The notes below the pieces were generated by a model that had not been told where the DNA came from, did not search any database, and saw nothing but the letters and a program-made list of their open reading frames with translations. From an uncultured Maribacter sp. (GTDB lineage: Bacteria; Bacteroidota; Bacteroidia; Flavobacteriales; Flavobacteriaceae), in assembly GCF_947496775.1 (NCBI RefSeq), contig NZ_CANMDU010000011.1, forward strand, positions 62,001 through 126,000: a stretch of DNA of 64,000 bases, written 5' to 3'. The stretch's first letter is position 1. The number at the start of each line of letters is the position of its first letter. This document shows positions 25,820 through 35,097 of this stretch, piece after piece. The translations under genes and the position numbers were made by a program.

Positions 25820-27814
25820 CTATAGTTTTTCAATTAATTCTTGAGGCAACAATACTTTATCAACAATATGTATTACGCCTTTTAGTACTTCTTTATCGGC
25901 TGTTTTAACCTTAGCGGGTAAACCTGTTTTATCAACCAAATACGTACCATTATTAAGTACAATTTGCAAAGTTTCACCTTGCGCCGTGGTTAAAATTTGC
26001 TCGTTAGTTAATTGTGATGACAAAAGTTTACCACTTTCCACACAATGATATTTTATTATGGTTTTTAAAATTTCGATATCTTTCGCGGTATTAAAATCGG
26101 CCAATGAGTCATAACCTTCTATTGATTTAAAGAGTTCTACAAAAGCGGTATTGGTCGGAAAAAAGAAAGTAAACTCGTTCTCTAACGCATTCTGTAAACT
26201 GCCACCTAGCGATAAAAAAAGTTTATAAGCTTCGTCTAAATCATCTATTTCTGCTAAAACGTCAGCCAAAACCTTATTTGCCTGAGATGCCAAATCATCT
26301 ATGATAGATTGTGGCAATAAAACACGATCTATGGTGTGAATTATTCCATTTTTTGCCTTAACGTCAGCTACTAAAATATCCGCCGCTAGCTTAGTGGCAT
26401 CAACCAATCCGTAACCTTCTTGGGTAGAAACTACTTTAAGCTTGTTTTCTCCGGACAATGTTGTAACATCTCCTGGCAGTAAGTCTGCGGATAACAACTC
26501 ACCATTATGAATATGATATAACAAAATATCACGTAACAAATTAATCTCTGCGATTGTATCAAAATCTTCAATAGTAGTTAACGCTCCTCCTAATAACGGT
26601 AGTAAACCACTAAACGACTCATTTGAAGGTACAAAAACGGTTAAAGGACCATCTTGATCAAGGGTACCTAAAAGACCTGTAATGGTTAATGCTCTTTTTA
26701 AAAAGGAAAAATTCTCATTCTCCTCTACTAGTTCTTTAAGTGATTTTTTATTCACAACATTAATAGAGTCTAAAAACTCCTGTACTTCAGCCGGAATTAA
26801 TATTTTATCTATTACATGAATAATTCCATTGCTAGCTTCAATATTTTCAAGTACCAGGTTAGCATTAATCTCAGAAGCATCTCCGAAAACAAATCCAGTT
26901 CCTGAATCAATAACCTCAACAGTATCACCCTCTAATAATGTGGGTAGGCTTCCTACGGGCAACTCGTTTATTGTCATTTTTCCTTGAGCTACATGATATA
27001 AAAGAATACGCTTTAAAATCTCTATTTCAACAAGACCGTTAAAATCGTTAAAACTATTAAAATTGTCTCCTAACAAATTAAACAACTGCTCAATAGCAGC
27101 ATTACTCGGTGCTAATACTGTAAAAGGACCATCAGTACTCAAAGCATTTGTTAAACCTGCTTTGGCGATTGCCTCATTAAGCAAACTCAATTCGCTATTT
27201 TCAGAAACCAATTCTAAAATGGATTTTTCAGTAATTAATTGGCTCAAAACAGATTCTGGTACTAAAATTTCATCTATAACATGTACAACTCCGTTTATAG
27301 CTTGTTGGTCTTTTTTAATAATTTTAGCGAGAGCTGCCGTTTCATCGGTAATAAAAATGTCACCATCAATAGTTATAGAAAACTCTTCTTTAGATTCCGT
27401 TACTAGCTTTATACCAGTAGATAAGTCTTTACTCATCAAAGCCTCCCCATTAATAATATGGTGCTTTACAATTTTGGCCAATATTATTTTCTTTTCCAAA
27501 GAATCAAAATCAGATAAAGAACTATAACCTTCTAGCGATGAAAAAAGCGATTCAAAAGCATTATTTGTTGGTACAAAAACTGTTTTTTGCTCTGTTGAAT
27601 TTAGTTGCACTAATACTTCTTCATTTATAAGTTCTAGAACATTAACAAAGGAGCTAAGTTCTTCGTTTTCTTTAATAAGTTTAACTAATTCATGTAGTTC
27701 CACTTGTATTGACTCTTCTTTTTCTACGGTGTCATTATCCTTAGTACACGAAAAAGTGATAGCAATTAATAGTAATGCAAAAATGGTTTTACTCAGTTGT
27801 GGGATGGTTTTCAT
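25820..27814 (-). CDS. Lipoprotein with four fasciclin (FAS1) domains
   Basis: 664-residue surface or periplasmic lipoprotein with signal FALLLIAITFSC (Cys23). Four tandem FAS1 domains cover roughly residues 38-190, 195-345, 350-505 and 510-664; each shows the H1-like FVPTNNAF / LAPSNAAI / FVPSNESF / FFPTNTAF block and the H2-like NGVVHVID / NGIIHVID / NGIIHTID / KGVIHIVD block. FAS1 proteins mediate adhesion or matrix binding. The gene ends 4 bases from the convergent TIGR02757 gene, with no room for a terminator between them. Confidence 0.92.
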   Translation of the reverse strand: MKTIPQLSKTIFALLLIAITFSCTKDNDTVEKEESIQVELHELVKLIKENEELSSFVNVLELINEEVLVQLNSTEQKTVFVPTNNAFESLFSSLEGYSSLSDFDSLEKKIILAKIVKHHIINGEALMSKDLSTGIKLVTESKEEFSITIDGDIFITDETAALAKIIKKDQQAINGVVHVIDEILVPESVLSQLITEKSILELVSENSELSLLNEAIAKAGLTNALSTDGPFTVLAPSNAAIEQLFNLLGDNFNSFNDFNGLVEIEILKRILLYHVAQGKMTINELPVGSLPTLLEGDTVEVIDSGTGFVFGDASEINANLVLENIEASNGIIHVIDKILIPAEVQEFLDSINVVNKKSLKELVEENENFSFLKRALTITGLLGTLDQDGPLTVFVPSNESFSGLLPLLGGALTTIEDFDTIAEINLLRDILLYHIHNGELLSADLLPGDVTTLSGENKLKVVSTQEGYGLVDATKLAADILVADVKAKNGIIHTIDRVLLPQSIIDDLASQANKVLADVLAEIDDLDEAYKLFLSLGGSLQNALENEFTFFFPTNTAFVELFKSIEGYDSLADFNTAKDIEILKTIIKYHCVESGKLLSSQLTNEQILTTAQGETLQIVLNNGTYLVDKTGLPAKVKTADKEVLKGVIHIVDKVLLPQELIEKL

Positions 27815-28312
27815 TTTATAGGTTTTTATTTTAAAATTGTTATCTGGAAAATTAGTCCTTAACCGCTACAACCATTTAAACCTACTCTTAAATCTAAGTT
27901 ATCACCACTTTAAATATGACCAACATTTAAAAACTGTAAACAAGAAACACATATTAATGCAGTATCATAAAAATAAAAACCTTTTCAATACTTACTATAA
28001 CACTCTGGTTTTAAAAACATTTGGTAAGTAATTAACCTATTTATGTATTAATCTCAACTTAAAGTTAATGTTTACAAATAGTAAAACAGCACATTTACCA
28101 AAAACATCTTCCCAAAAAAACACTTCCACAAAACACTAAAAAACAAATGATTACACTCACGCAAGAACTATTTTGAACGATTCTAAGTAATAACAAAATG
28201 CTAATATTTTTAACGTTCACATCAACTAAATAAAATACTGGGTTAAAACTCTCTTAAACATGCCCCCCTAATTTTATCTCAAATTATATAACCCTATAAA
28301 TTATTTAAAAAA
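27815..28312. other. Intergenic region between fasciclin and PhoX-like genes
   Basis: 498 bases of very AT-rich DNA between divergent genes. It should hold two promoters, but I found no TAnnTTTG box in the right orientation near either start. It includes C-rich patches (28262-28268 is C-rich just before the PhoX-like gene) and no convincing gene. A 64-codon open frame at 27837-28031 has low-complexity composition and is not supported. Confidence 0.5.
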
Positions 28313-29782
28313 ATGAAAAAACTAAACAATTTTTTACTCCTTGCAGCGGGTGTGGCATCTATGGCTTCATGTGAAAAACTAGACGACTTTGTTGGTGGTG
28401 GCAACGGTGGAGAAGACAAAGGTGTTGTCTTAAAAAACCACTCAGACACTCCAGCTTATTTCAATTTAGCACCTGAGTTTAGCAATGTTAAAATTTACTC
28501 CATATTAAGTTCTGGAGACATGTTACCAGAATCTCCTGATTTTGTTTATGGTTCTATGGCAGATGGCGCTGGTTTATTAAAAGAAGCTGATGATAGCTTT
28601 ACTTTAATTAATAATATAGAAGCAGACTACTCTATTGCTAGAATAAAGTTTGACAAATCTTTTAAGCCTGTAAAAGGAGAATACATTTTAAACGCACAAG
28701 CTACTGCAAACACTGCACAATGTTCAGGTTCATTAATTACACCTGAAGAGCATGGTTTTGGTCCTATGTACCTTTCTGGCGGTGAATGGGGTGGTTCTTT
28801 AAAAGGTGTTTTCTCAACTGACCCTTACAAAAGCACAACTAACGCTTCTGTAGCTTCCATGTTACCAGCTTTAGGGCAATGGTCTACTGAAAATGCTGTT
28901 GCAATTGGTAAAGATGCTTTTCCTGGAAAAACTGTAATCTTTATCGGAGACGATAACTCTAACAACGAGGTTCCTTCTGGACAATTGGGAATGTATGTTG
29001 CAGAGCAAGGTGACCTTAACAATGGTAAGTTATATACCTTAAAAGTAACTACTGAAGGTATCAACTACGAAATGGACATGGTTGAAGGTGAAACTTATGA
29101 GGCTGAGTTTGTTGAAATGGAAGAAAGAGCTATTGACCTTTTAGATGCTGAAGCAAAAGAAAAAGGTGCAATGGGATTCTCTAGACTTGAAGACATCGAC
29201 TGGAGAAGAGGTGTTGCTGCTAACCAAAGAGAATTATACATGGCCGTTACAGGAAGAAAAAAAGATGGTCTTGTTGGCAAAGGAACACTTTACGGAAGGG
29301 TTTATAAAGTGATTTTAAGTAAAGATGACCCAACAAAAGCTACAATATCTTGTGTTTTAGATGGTGATAAATTAGACGGTAAAGCCAAAGCTTTTCATAG
29401 CCCTGACAACATTGTGGTTTCTAAAAACTTTGCATACATCCAGGAAGATCCTAATGGATACCCTGACACTCCAGAAAAATCACATTTCGCTCAATTATAT
29501 CAGTATAACTTAAATACTGGTGAACTTAAAACAGTATTAGAATGCGACCAAAATTCTGCTTCATTAAACGGAGTTGGAAACACTGAAAAAAACTGGGAAA
29601 TTACTGGTATGATTGATGTTTCTGATGCTTTAGGAATTGATGATACTTTTATCATGATTACTCAAAACCATGGTTGGGAGCCTGCAGACGGTTCTGCTTT
29701 TACAGATCCTTTTGCTAATCCAGATGCAAATAGCCGTAAAGAAGGAAGTCAGTTATTTGTTATTAAAGGTTTATCAAACTAG
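28313..29782 (+). CDS. PhoX-like (DUF839) lipoprotein
   Basis: 489-residue lipoprotein with signal LLLAAGVASMASC (Cys20). The second half matches the PhoX/DUF839 beta-propeller pattern: RLEDIDWRRG, YMAVTGRKK, GRVYKVIL, FHSPDNIVV and YIQEDPNGYPDT, followed by ITGMIDVSDA. PhoX enzymes are calcium/iron phosphatases of the periplasm or cell surface; whether this divergent member has phosphatase activity is not shown. It ends 9 bases before a di-haem peroxidase gene, so the two are one transcription unit. A Pho-type regulatory box was not identified. Confidence 0.75.
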   Translation: MKKLNNFLLLAAGVASMASCEKLDDFVGGGNGGEDKGVVLKNHSDTPAYFNLAPEFSNVKIYSILSSGDMLPESPDFVYGSMADGAGLLKEADDSFTLINNIEADYSIARIKFDKSFKPVKGEYILNAQATANTAQCSGSLITPEEHGFGPMYLSGGEWGGSLKGVFSTDPYKSTTNASVASMLPALGQWSTENAVAIGKDAFPGKTVIFIGDDNSNNEVPSGQLGMYVAEQGDLNNGKLYTLKVTTEGINYEMDMVEGETYEAEFVEMEERAIDLLDAEAKEKGAMGFSRLEDIDWRRGVAANQRELYMAVTGRKKDGLVGKGTLYGRVYKVILSKDDPTKATISCVLDGDKLDGKAKAFHSPDNIVVSKNFAYIQEDPNGYPDTPEKSHFAQLYQYNLNTGELKTVLECDQNSASLNGVGNTEKNWEITGMIDVSDALGIDDTFIMITQNHGWEPADGSAFTDPFANPDANSRKEGSQLFVIKGLSN

Positions 29783-29791
29783 TTTGTTTAG

Positions 29792-31597
29792 ATGAATAGT
29801 TACTTAACAAAAAATATAAGAAAAGGGGTTTATGTTTTCATAAACCTCTTTGCTTTATCTATTATTTCATGTAATGAGGTAAAGAAAAAAGAAGAGACGA
29901 TTGAAATTACATTAGGGGAACAAATCGAAAAAAAATATACTCATGAGTTAATTAAATGTCAAGCATATACAGACAGTTTATCTAAAAGTACTTCCAGAGA
30001 AAACTTTGCAAAATACTATTTAAAGTCTAGAGCAATTTTTAAGCAAATGGAACCGATTATGGCGTTTCATGATGCAGAGAATTACAAATTTTTAAATGCT
30101 CCAAATATTTTAAAAGTTGAAGAAGAAGACGCTACAAATATTAAAATATTATCTCCTAAGAGCTTTCAGGTTCTAGAAGAAACTATATATGCAGATAGTT
30201 TAGAGGTGACTACAATTAAAAATACTGCAGAACTCATTAGAAACCGACTTAAATTAATTGAAAAAAACACTAAACTCTCCTATTTTAAAAATCATCATTT
30301 TTTATGGTTGTTGCGAGATGCCGTTTTACGCGTATCGCAAACTGGAATTACAGGTTTTGATTCTCCAGTATTAGAGCAATCCTTAGAAGAAGCAACTATT
30401 GTATATAAAAGTCTTAGAGAATATCTAGATTTTGCTAAAACAAAATTCAAAAATAAAGCACTTTATACCAATTGGGTAAATGAAATTAACGCCACGCTTA
30501 AAAGTTTAGAAAGTGTAAAATTTAATGAGTTTGACCGTTACAGTTTTATCAAAAACCACACGCATAAGCAGTTAGATTTATTTAACAAAACCGTTGAAGA
30601 CTGGAGTGTTGAGTTCCCTTTTACCTTAGCATTAAACAACAATGCACCTTCTTTGTTTTCGGATAAAACATTTAACCCAAAATATTATTCTGATGCCAAA
30701 AACATTGGATATTCTAAAAAAGTGGTTGCTCTTGGTCGTGATTTATTTAATGATAAAGGGCTTTCTAAAGATGGTAGCATGAGTTGCGCTACTTGCCATG
30801 TCAAAGAAAAAGCTTTCACCGATGGAATGGTTAAACCAAAAGGGCAATTACGTAATAGCCCTACCCTAACCTATGCATCATTACAACAAAACTTTTTTTA
30901 TGACAACCGAGCTGGTAGCTTAGAAGGTCAAATCGTTGCTGTAGTAAAAAACGATTCTGAATTTCATACCAATTTAGAAACCTTGCAGAAAGTCGTAGAG
31001 GAAAACTCTAACTATAAAGTGCGTTTTGATAGCATTTATGAAGGTGAAGTAACAGATTATACAGTTAGAAATGCTATTGCCGAATACATTAGAAGTCTAA
31101 ACAAATTCAATTCAAAATTTGATTTAAACATTACAGGTAAAGAAAATTCATTGACTACCAATGAAATTAATGGCTTTAATCTTTTCATGGGGAAAGCAAA
31201 ATGCGCAACCTGTCATTTTGCTCCTGTTTTTAATGGTACAGTACCAACCTTGTATAAAGATACCGAAATGGAATTATTGGGTGTTCCTGCTAAAAACGAT
31301 ACCATTAATGCACTAGTTGATGCTGATTTAGGACGTTATTACTTTTACAAAACCGAAGAACGCAAGCACTTTTTTAAAACACCAACGATTAGAAATATTG
31401 AACTCACCGCTCCGTACATGCACAACGGAGTATATACAACACTAGAAGAGGTTATAGATTTTTATAACAGAGGCGGCGGTGCAGGTATTGGAATTGATTT
31501 AGAATTACAAACCTTACCTCCAGACCCATTAGGCTTAACAGATGAGGAACAAAAAAACCTTATTCATTTCCTTAAAACGTTAACAGATAAATCATAA
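29792..31597 (+). CDS. Di-haem cytochrome c peroxidase / MauG family protein with N-terminal extension
   Basis: 601-residue lipoprotein-like protein (signal ending LSIISCNEV). Two haem c sites, CATCH at residues 332-336 and CATCH at 471-475, lie in the MauG/cytochrome c peroxidase domain of about 305-598, with LRNSPTLTYASLQQNFFYDN and FFKTPTIRNIELTAPYMHNG, both characteristic of the family. The N-terminal ~290 residues are helical and without haem sites; similar extensions occur in Bacteroidota members. It is coupled to the PhoX-like gene, and ends in a strong terminator. It could be a peroxidase or a protein-modifying MauG-type enzyme. Confidence 0.9.
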   Translation: MNSYLTKNIRKGVYVFINLFALSIISCNEVKKKEETIEITLGEQIEKKYTHELIKCQAYTDSLSKSTSRENFAKYYLKSRAIFKQMEPIMAFHDAENYKFLNAPNILKVEEEDATNIKILSPKSFQVLEETIYADSLEVTTIKNTAELIRNRLKLIEKNTKLSYFKNHHFLWLLRDAVLRVSQTGITGFDSPVLEQSLEEATIVYKSLREYLDFAKTKFKNKALYTNWVNEINATLKSLESVKFNEFDRYSFIKNHTHKQLDLFNKTVEDWSVEFPFTLALNNNAPSLFSDKTFNPKYYSDAKNIGYSKKVVALGRDLFNDKGLSKDGSMSCATCHVKEKAFTDGMVKPKGQLRNSPTLTYASLQQNFFYDNRAGSLEGQIVAVVKNDSEFHTNLETLQKVVEENSNYKVRFDSIYEGEVTDYTVRNAIAEYIRSLNKFNSKFDLNITGKENSLTTNEINGFNLFMGKAKCATCHFAPVFNGTVPTLYKDTEMELLGVPAKNDTINALVDADLGRYYFYKTEERKHFFKTPTIRNIELTAPYMHNGVYTTLEEVIDFYNRGGGAGIGIDLELQTLPPDPLGLTDEEQKNLIHFLKTLTDKS

Positions 31598-31609
31598 ACA
31601 ATCCTACTT

Positions 31610-31649
31610 AAAACCTACTTATAATTAGCCATATAAGTAGGTTTTATCC
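31610..31649 (+). terminator. Intrinsic terminator after the peroxidase gene
   Basis: Perfect 14-bp stem AAAACCTACTTATA / TATAAGTAGGTTTT with an 8-base loop, then an AT-rich tail, 12 bases after the stop codon. Confidence 0.85.
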
Positions 31650-32114
31650 TTTTAAATTTCTCTAAATCTATTTTCATACATTAGTAGTGACTAATTACAA
31701 TTAAAACATAAAGCAACTACTATTCCTCTCCTTCTTTATAGGATGGTTATGCTGTTATGCACAGAACAGAAAATAGCCCATTGCTACTGTAGTCATCACC
31801 CCTACTATTAATGGTCCTGCTATTAATTATACTGCAAAAACTGTATCTGTACAAGTGTGCTAGGCCTTAGTAGACCGTAGACATCTAGGAGAGTTTTATC
31901 TAAATTCGAAAAAAATGTCTACACAACCTAAAAATAATGTATAATGAGCTTCAGAAATAAACCCAAGAAGCAATAATTAGTAATTATTTTTTGTTAAAAC
32001 CGAAACTTGAGGCATTTTAATCTCCAATATCAAGTAAAAGATTCCTTTCCTGAATAACCTATTAAAAATATAGGCTATCTTAGAGGCTTATTCAATAAAT
32101 AATTGATTTTAACC
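31646..32114. other. Interval between peroxidase terminator and membrane-protein gene
   Basis: About 470 bases containing the decayed secreted-protein gene described separately (31708-31944). The remainder (31945-32114) is AT-rich with no further ORF, promoter box or hairpin that I can support. Confidence 0.5.
31708..31944 (+). pseudogene. Decayed gene for a small secreted protein
   Basis: Reading from an ATA at 31708 gives KQLLFLSFFIGWLCCYAQ, a convincing Bacteroidota signal peptide with a typical YAQ cleavage end, then NRK followed by a TAG at 31774. The same frame continues as IATVVITPTINGPAINYTAK and TVSVQVC to a second TAG at 31861, then 26 more codons to TAA at 31942. Start codon lost and two internal stops indicate a pseudogene. 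The parent family is not recognised; the Thr/Pro/Val-rich stretch suggests an extracellular beta protein. Confidence 0.55.
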
Positions 32115-32564
32115 ATGGAACCAAAATCTTTTTTAAAAACACTTTCTTTTTTACACCTTTCTTTAGTAATTGGATTACTACTTTTCTCGGTCATTGCGTA
32201 TTCGCAAACTACAGGTATTACATTAGAGCCAGAGTCTAACAACGTATTTCTATACATTGTTCCTGTTATAGCAATTATCGGTTATTTTGGAAGTCAAGTA
32301 GTATTTAAAAAAAAACTAAGTACAATTAAAACAGATAATACTTTAACAGAAAAACTTAAAAAGTATAAATCGGCATCCCATATCAAATTTTTCCTAATAG
32401 AGATTCCCGCACTACTTTCTATTTATGCCTTTTACATTACTAGTAATGCATTGCCCTTAGTAATTGCCGTATGCCTTATTGCATATTTATATGTCCAAAA
32501 ACCGTCTGCGGATAAAATAAAAACAGAATTGGCACTTAATCCTAACGAAATACAACAATTATAG
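32115..32564 (+). CDS. Four-helix membrane protein of unknown function
   Basis: 149 residues from the ATG at 32115 (a TTG four codons earlier is possible). Hydrophobic segments at about 10-30, 44-62, 93-108 and 112-128; the loop between the second and third is lysine-rich (FKKKLSTIKTDNTLTEKLKKYK). No domain recognised. It ends 1 base before the SGNH hydrolase start codon, so it is cotranscribed with it. Confidence 0.72.
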   Translation: MEPKSFLKTLSFLHLSLVIGLLLFSVIAYSQTTGITLEPESNNVFLYIVPVIAIIGYFGSQVVFKKKLSTIKTDNTLTEKLKKYKSASHIKFFLIEIPALLSIYAFYITSNALPLVIAVCLIAYLYVQKPSADKIKTELALNPNEIQQL

Positions 32565-32565
32565 G

Positions 32566-33252
32566 ATGAAAAAAATAAGTAAAATCATATTCGTAATGTT
32601 AGCTTTTTTAGGAATTTTCAAATCAACCGCCCAAGATTGGCCAGATTTACAACATTTTCAAAAGGAGAATGCATCAATAACGGCACCTTTGGAAAATGAA
32701 AATAGAGTTGTATTTATGGGCAATTCCATTACTATTGGCTGGCTGCATAAACGCCCTGATTTTTTCAAAAACAAACCATACATTAACAGAGGTATTAGTG
32801 GACAGACAACACCCCAAATGTTAATTCGTTTTAGACAAGATGTTGTTGCTCTGCAACCAAAAGTAGTAGTTATTTTAGCAGGAACTAACGATATTGCTGG
32901 TAATACTGGCCCATCTTCTTTAAATATGATTGCCGACAATATTAAGGGAATGGCAGAAATTGCTAAGGCAAATGGAATTAAAGTAATCTTATCCTCTACC
33001 CTGCCAGCATTTAAATATCCTTGGAAACCCGATGTAAAACCTGCAGAAAAAATAATGATACTAAATAAAATGATTAAGGAGTATGCCTCTAAAAACAATT
33101 GTATTTATTTAGACTATTTTTCTGCAATGGCGGATGAAAGAAATGGTTTACCCAAAAAATATGCGAAAGATGAAGTACACCCAACTGAAGAAGGCTACGC
33201 AGTTATGGAACCGTTGGTAGAAAAGGCTATTGAAGAAGCATTAAAAAAATAA
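32566..33252 (+). CDS. Secreted SGNH/GDSL hydrolase
   Basis: 228-residue exported esterase-fold enzyme with a signal peptide (FVMLAFLGIFKSTAQ). Catalytic blocks: FMGNSITIGW with the nucleophile Ser, GISGQTTPQ with the oxyanion Gly, GTNDIAGN with the Asn, and DEVHPTEEGY with the Asp and His of the triad. Such enzymes deacetylate or hydrolyse carbohydrate esters, lipids or platelet-activating-factor-like substrates; the substrate is not evident. It is followed 8 bases later by a FAD oxidoreductase gene. Confidence 0.9.
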   Translation: MKKISKIIFVMLAFLGIFKSTAQDWPDLQHFQKENASITAPLENENRVVFMGNSITIGWLHKRPDFFKNKPYINRGISGQTTPQMLIRFRQDVVALQPKVVVILAGTNDIAGNTGPSSLNMIADNIKGMAEIAKANGIKVILSSTLPAFKYPWKPDVKPAEKIMILNKMIKEYASKNNCIYLDYFSAMADERNGLPKKYAKDEVHPTEEGYAVMEPLVEKAIEEALKK

Positions 33253-33260
33253 ACTACTCT

Positions 33261-34946
33261 TTGAAAGAAATAGAAAAAAATTGGGACTCTATTATTATAG
33301 GGTCGGGAGCCGGCGGATTAGCAGCCGCAATATGTTTATCTAGAGCAGGACAAAAAGTTCTTGTTCTGGAGAAACATGACGTTCCAGGAGGATGGTGTCA
33401 TAGTTTTTATTTAAATGGACACAGATTTACTCCCGGAGTGCATTATGTCGGGTTACTTGGAGAAGGAGAATCTACTAGTGACTTATACAAAGGACTAGGC
33501 ATTGCCAATGAGCTTGTTTTTTTTAGAATGAATAAAGATGCTTATGAACATTGTTGGATTGGAAATGAAAGGTTCGATTACCCTTCCAATCTTGATGAAT
33601 TATCTACTCGATTATCCGCAAAATTTCCTAAAGAAAAAAAGAATATAGAAAAGTACTTAATATTGATTAAAAATGTAAGCACACAAATATATTCCTTACC
33701 GTACATTAAAGGATTTTGGCAAAAACTAACTATACCTTACAGAACAAGACATATGGGTAAATATGGATTGTTTAGTCTTAAAAGAGTTATTGATTGGCAT
33801 ATAAAAGATCCTTTATTAAAAAATATCCTAAATATACAATGCGGGGATCATGGATTGCAGCCTAACAAAGCCCCTTTTCCTTTACATTGCGCATTAATGA
33901 GTCACTATTTTAATGGTAGTTATTATCCTATGGGTGGTGGTGGTGCTTTAATTAAAGCAAAAACAAACGTTATAAAAAAATATAATGGCACCGTGTGTAC
34001 AAGTACTCCAGTAAAAAAAATACTTTTATCTGGAGAATCTAAAAAAACTGCTGTTGGAGTAGAATTAGAAAATGGACAACAGTTATTTGCTAAGAATATA
34101 ATATCTAATGCAGACCCAGGAATAACCTATTTAGATCTAATTGGTAAAGAAAGTATTAGTAATAAATTATTTAAAAAACTTAATAAAACAAAATATTCCT
34201 GCACCTCATTAATGCTGTTTTTAACTGTAAATTTAGACCTTAAAAAAGCTGGACTAGATTCTGGTAATATTTGGCTTATGCCGGGGAAAGACGCGGACGA
34301 ATGTTACGATGATTTAATGAAAGTAAACCTGTTGGAAGGAGATGCTTTTGAAGGCATGTTTATAAGCTGCACTACCCTAAAGGACCCTTCTAGTTATGAC
34401 GGAAAAAATCATTCCCTAGAAGTTATTACATTTATTAATTACGATTCTTTTAAACCTTTTGAGAATGAAAAAGAAAAACGATCTAAGGCTTATCTGGATT
34501 TTAAAGATAAACTAACCGATAAAATGCTTAATGGGTTGGAAAAAGTAATACCCAGTATTAGACAGCACATAGTTCACCAAGATTTAGGAACCCCTATAAC
34601 AAATGAGTATTATGTAAACTCTACTAGAGGTAGCGTATATGGTACAGAAAAGAGTTTTAAAAACATTGGGCCTTTTGCCTACAAGGCGAAAAGTGAAATT
34701 AATAACTTATACCTATGCGGAGCTAGTATTCTTTCCCACGGCGTTGCGGGAGCTGCGCACTCTGGTGTAGACACAGCAAGTATTATCCTAAAGTGCGAAG
34801 CTGATGAATTAAGAACTCCTTTACCCGACCAAGAATTAAGAATTTATGATGCAGAAGATGCTAAAGAATATCCTGACTGGCTGACAAAAAAAATAAAGGT
34901 TAGAAAATCTAAAGCAATTTTAAAAGAGGAAAAAATAAATTCTTAA
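33261..34946 (+). CDS. FAD-dependent oxidoreductase, retinol saturase / carotenoid isomerase type
   Basis: 561-residue flavoprotein of the phytoene-desaturase-like superfamily. The dinucleotide motif GSGAGGLAAAICLSRAG near residues 13-29 and the GGWCHSFYLNG block follow a TTG start at 33261; no ATG fits. The substrate-side motif FTPGVHYVG and the C-terminal FAD block LYLCGASILSHGVAGAAHSG are present. RetSat/CrtISO relatives reduce or isomerise polyene double bonds, so a carotenoid or flexirubin-like pigment, or an unsaturated lipid, is a reasonable guess. It ends in an unusually long inverted repeat. Confidence 0.85.
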   Translation: MKEIEKNWDSIIIGSGAGGLAAAICLSRAGQKVLVLEKHDVPGGWCHSFYLNGHRFTPGVHYVGLLGEGESTSDLYKGLGIANELVFFRMNKDAYEHCWIGNERFDYPSNLDELSTRLSAKFPKEKKNIEKYLILIKNVSTQIYSLPYIKGFWQKLTIPYRTRHMGKYGLFSLKRVIDWHIKDPLLKNILNIQCGDHGLQPNKAPFPLHCALMSHYFNGSYYPMGGGGALIKAKTNVIKKYNGTVCTSTPVKKILLSGESKKTAVGVELENGQQLFAKNIISNADPGITYLDLIGKESISNKLFKKLNKTKYSCTSLMLFLTVNLDLKKAGLDSGNIWLMPGKDADECYDDLMKVNLLEGDAFEGMFISCTTLKDPSSYDGKNHSLEVITFINYDSFKPFENEKEKRSKAYLDFKDKLTDKMLNGLEKVIPSIRQHIVHQDLGTPITNEYYVNSTRGSVYGTEKSFKNIGPFAYKAKSEINNLYLCGASILSHGVAGAAHSGVDTASIILKCEADELRTPLPDQELRIYDAEDAKEYPDWLTKKIKVRKSKAILKEEKINS

Positions 34947-34964
34947 TATCTAAATCAAAAAAAA

Positions 34965-35018
34965 TTATAAATACAAAAGGGCTATTTTACATGAAGAATA
35001 GCCCTTTTGTATTTATAA
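34965..35018 (+). terminator. Long perfect hairpin terminator
   Basis: A perfect 22-bp inverted repeat (34965-34986 with 34997-35018) around a 10-base loop. The GC core AAAAGGGCTATT / AATAGCCCTTTT is flanked by AT-rich arms, so transcript ends can be made inside the right arm after TTTT. It closes the SGNH hydrolase-oxidoreductase unit. Confidence 0.8.
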
Positions 35019-35061
35019 CACTCAAGCTAACTTGTATATAGTAGAAGTGCTGTGTTTTGTT

Positions 35062-35069
35062 TACATTTG
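35062..35069 (+). promoter_or_regulatory. Candidate -7 box for the M28 peptidase gene
   Basis: TACATTTG matches TAnnTTTG, 29 bases before the start codon. The nearest upstream TTG is 27 bases away, beyond the usual spacing. Confidence 0.4.
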
Positions 35070-35097
35070 AAAAGTTTTGACTTTTTAAATAAATTAT

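Noticed and set aside
27837-28031. 64-codon open frame on the plus strand in the fasciclin/PhoX gap
   Set aside because: Low-complexity Asn/His/Lys/Leu composition, no signal or domain, no promoter or coupling; typical of chance frames in AT-rich DNA.
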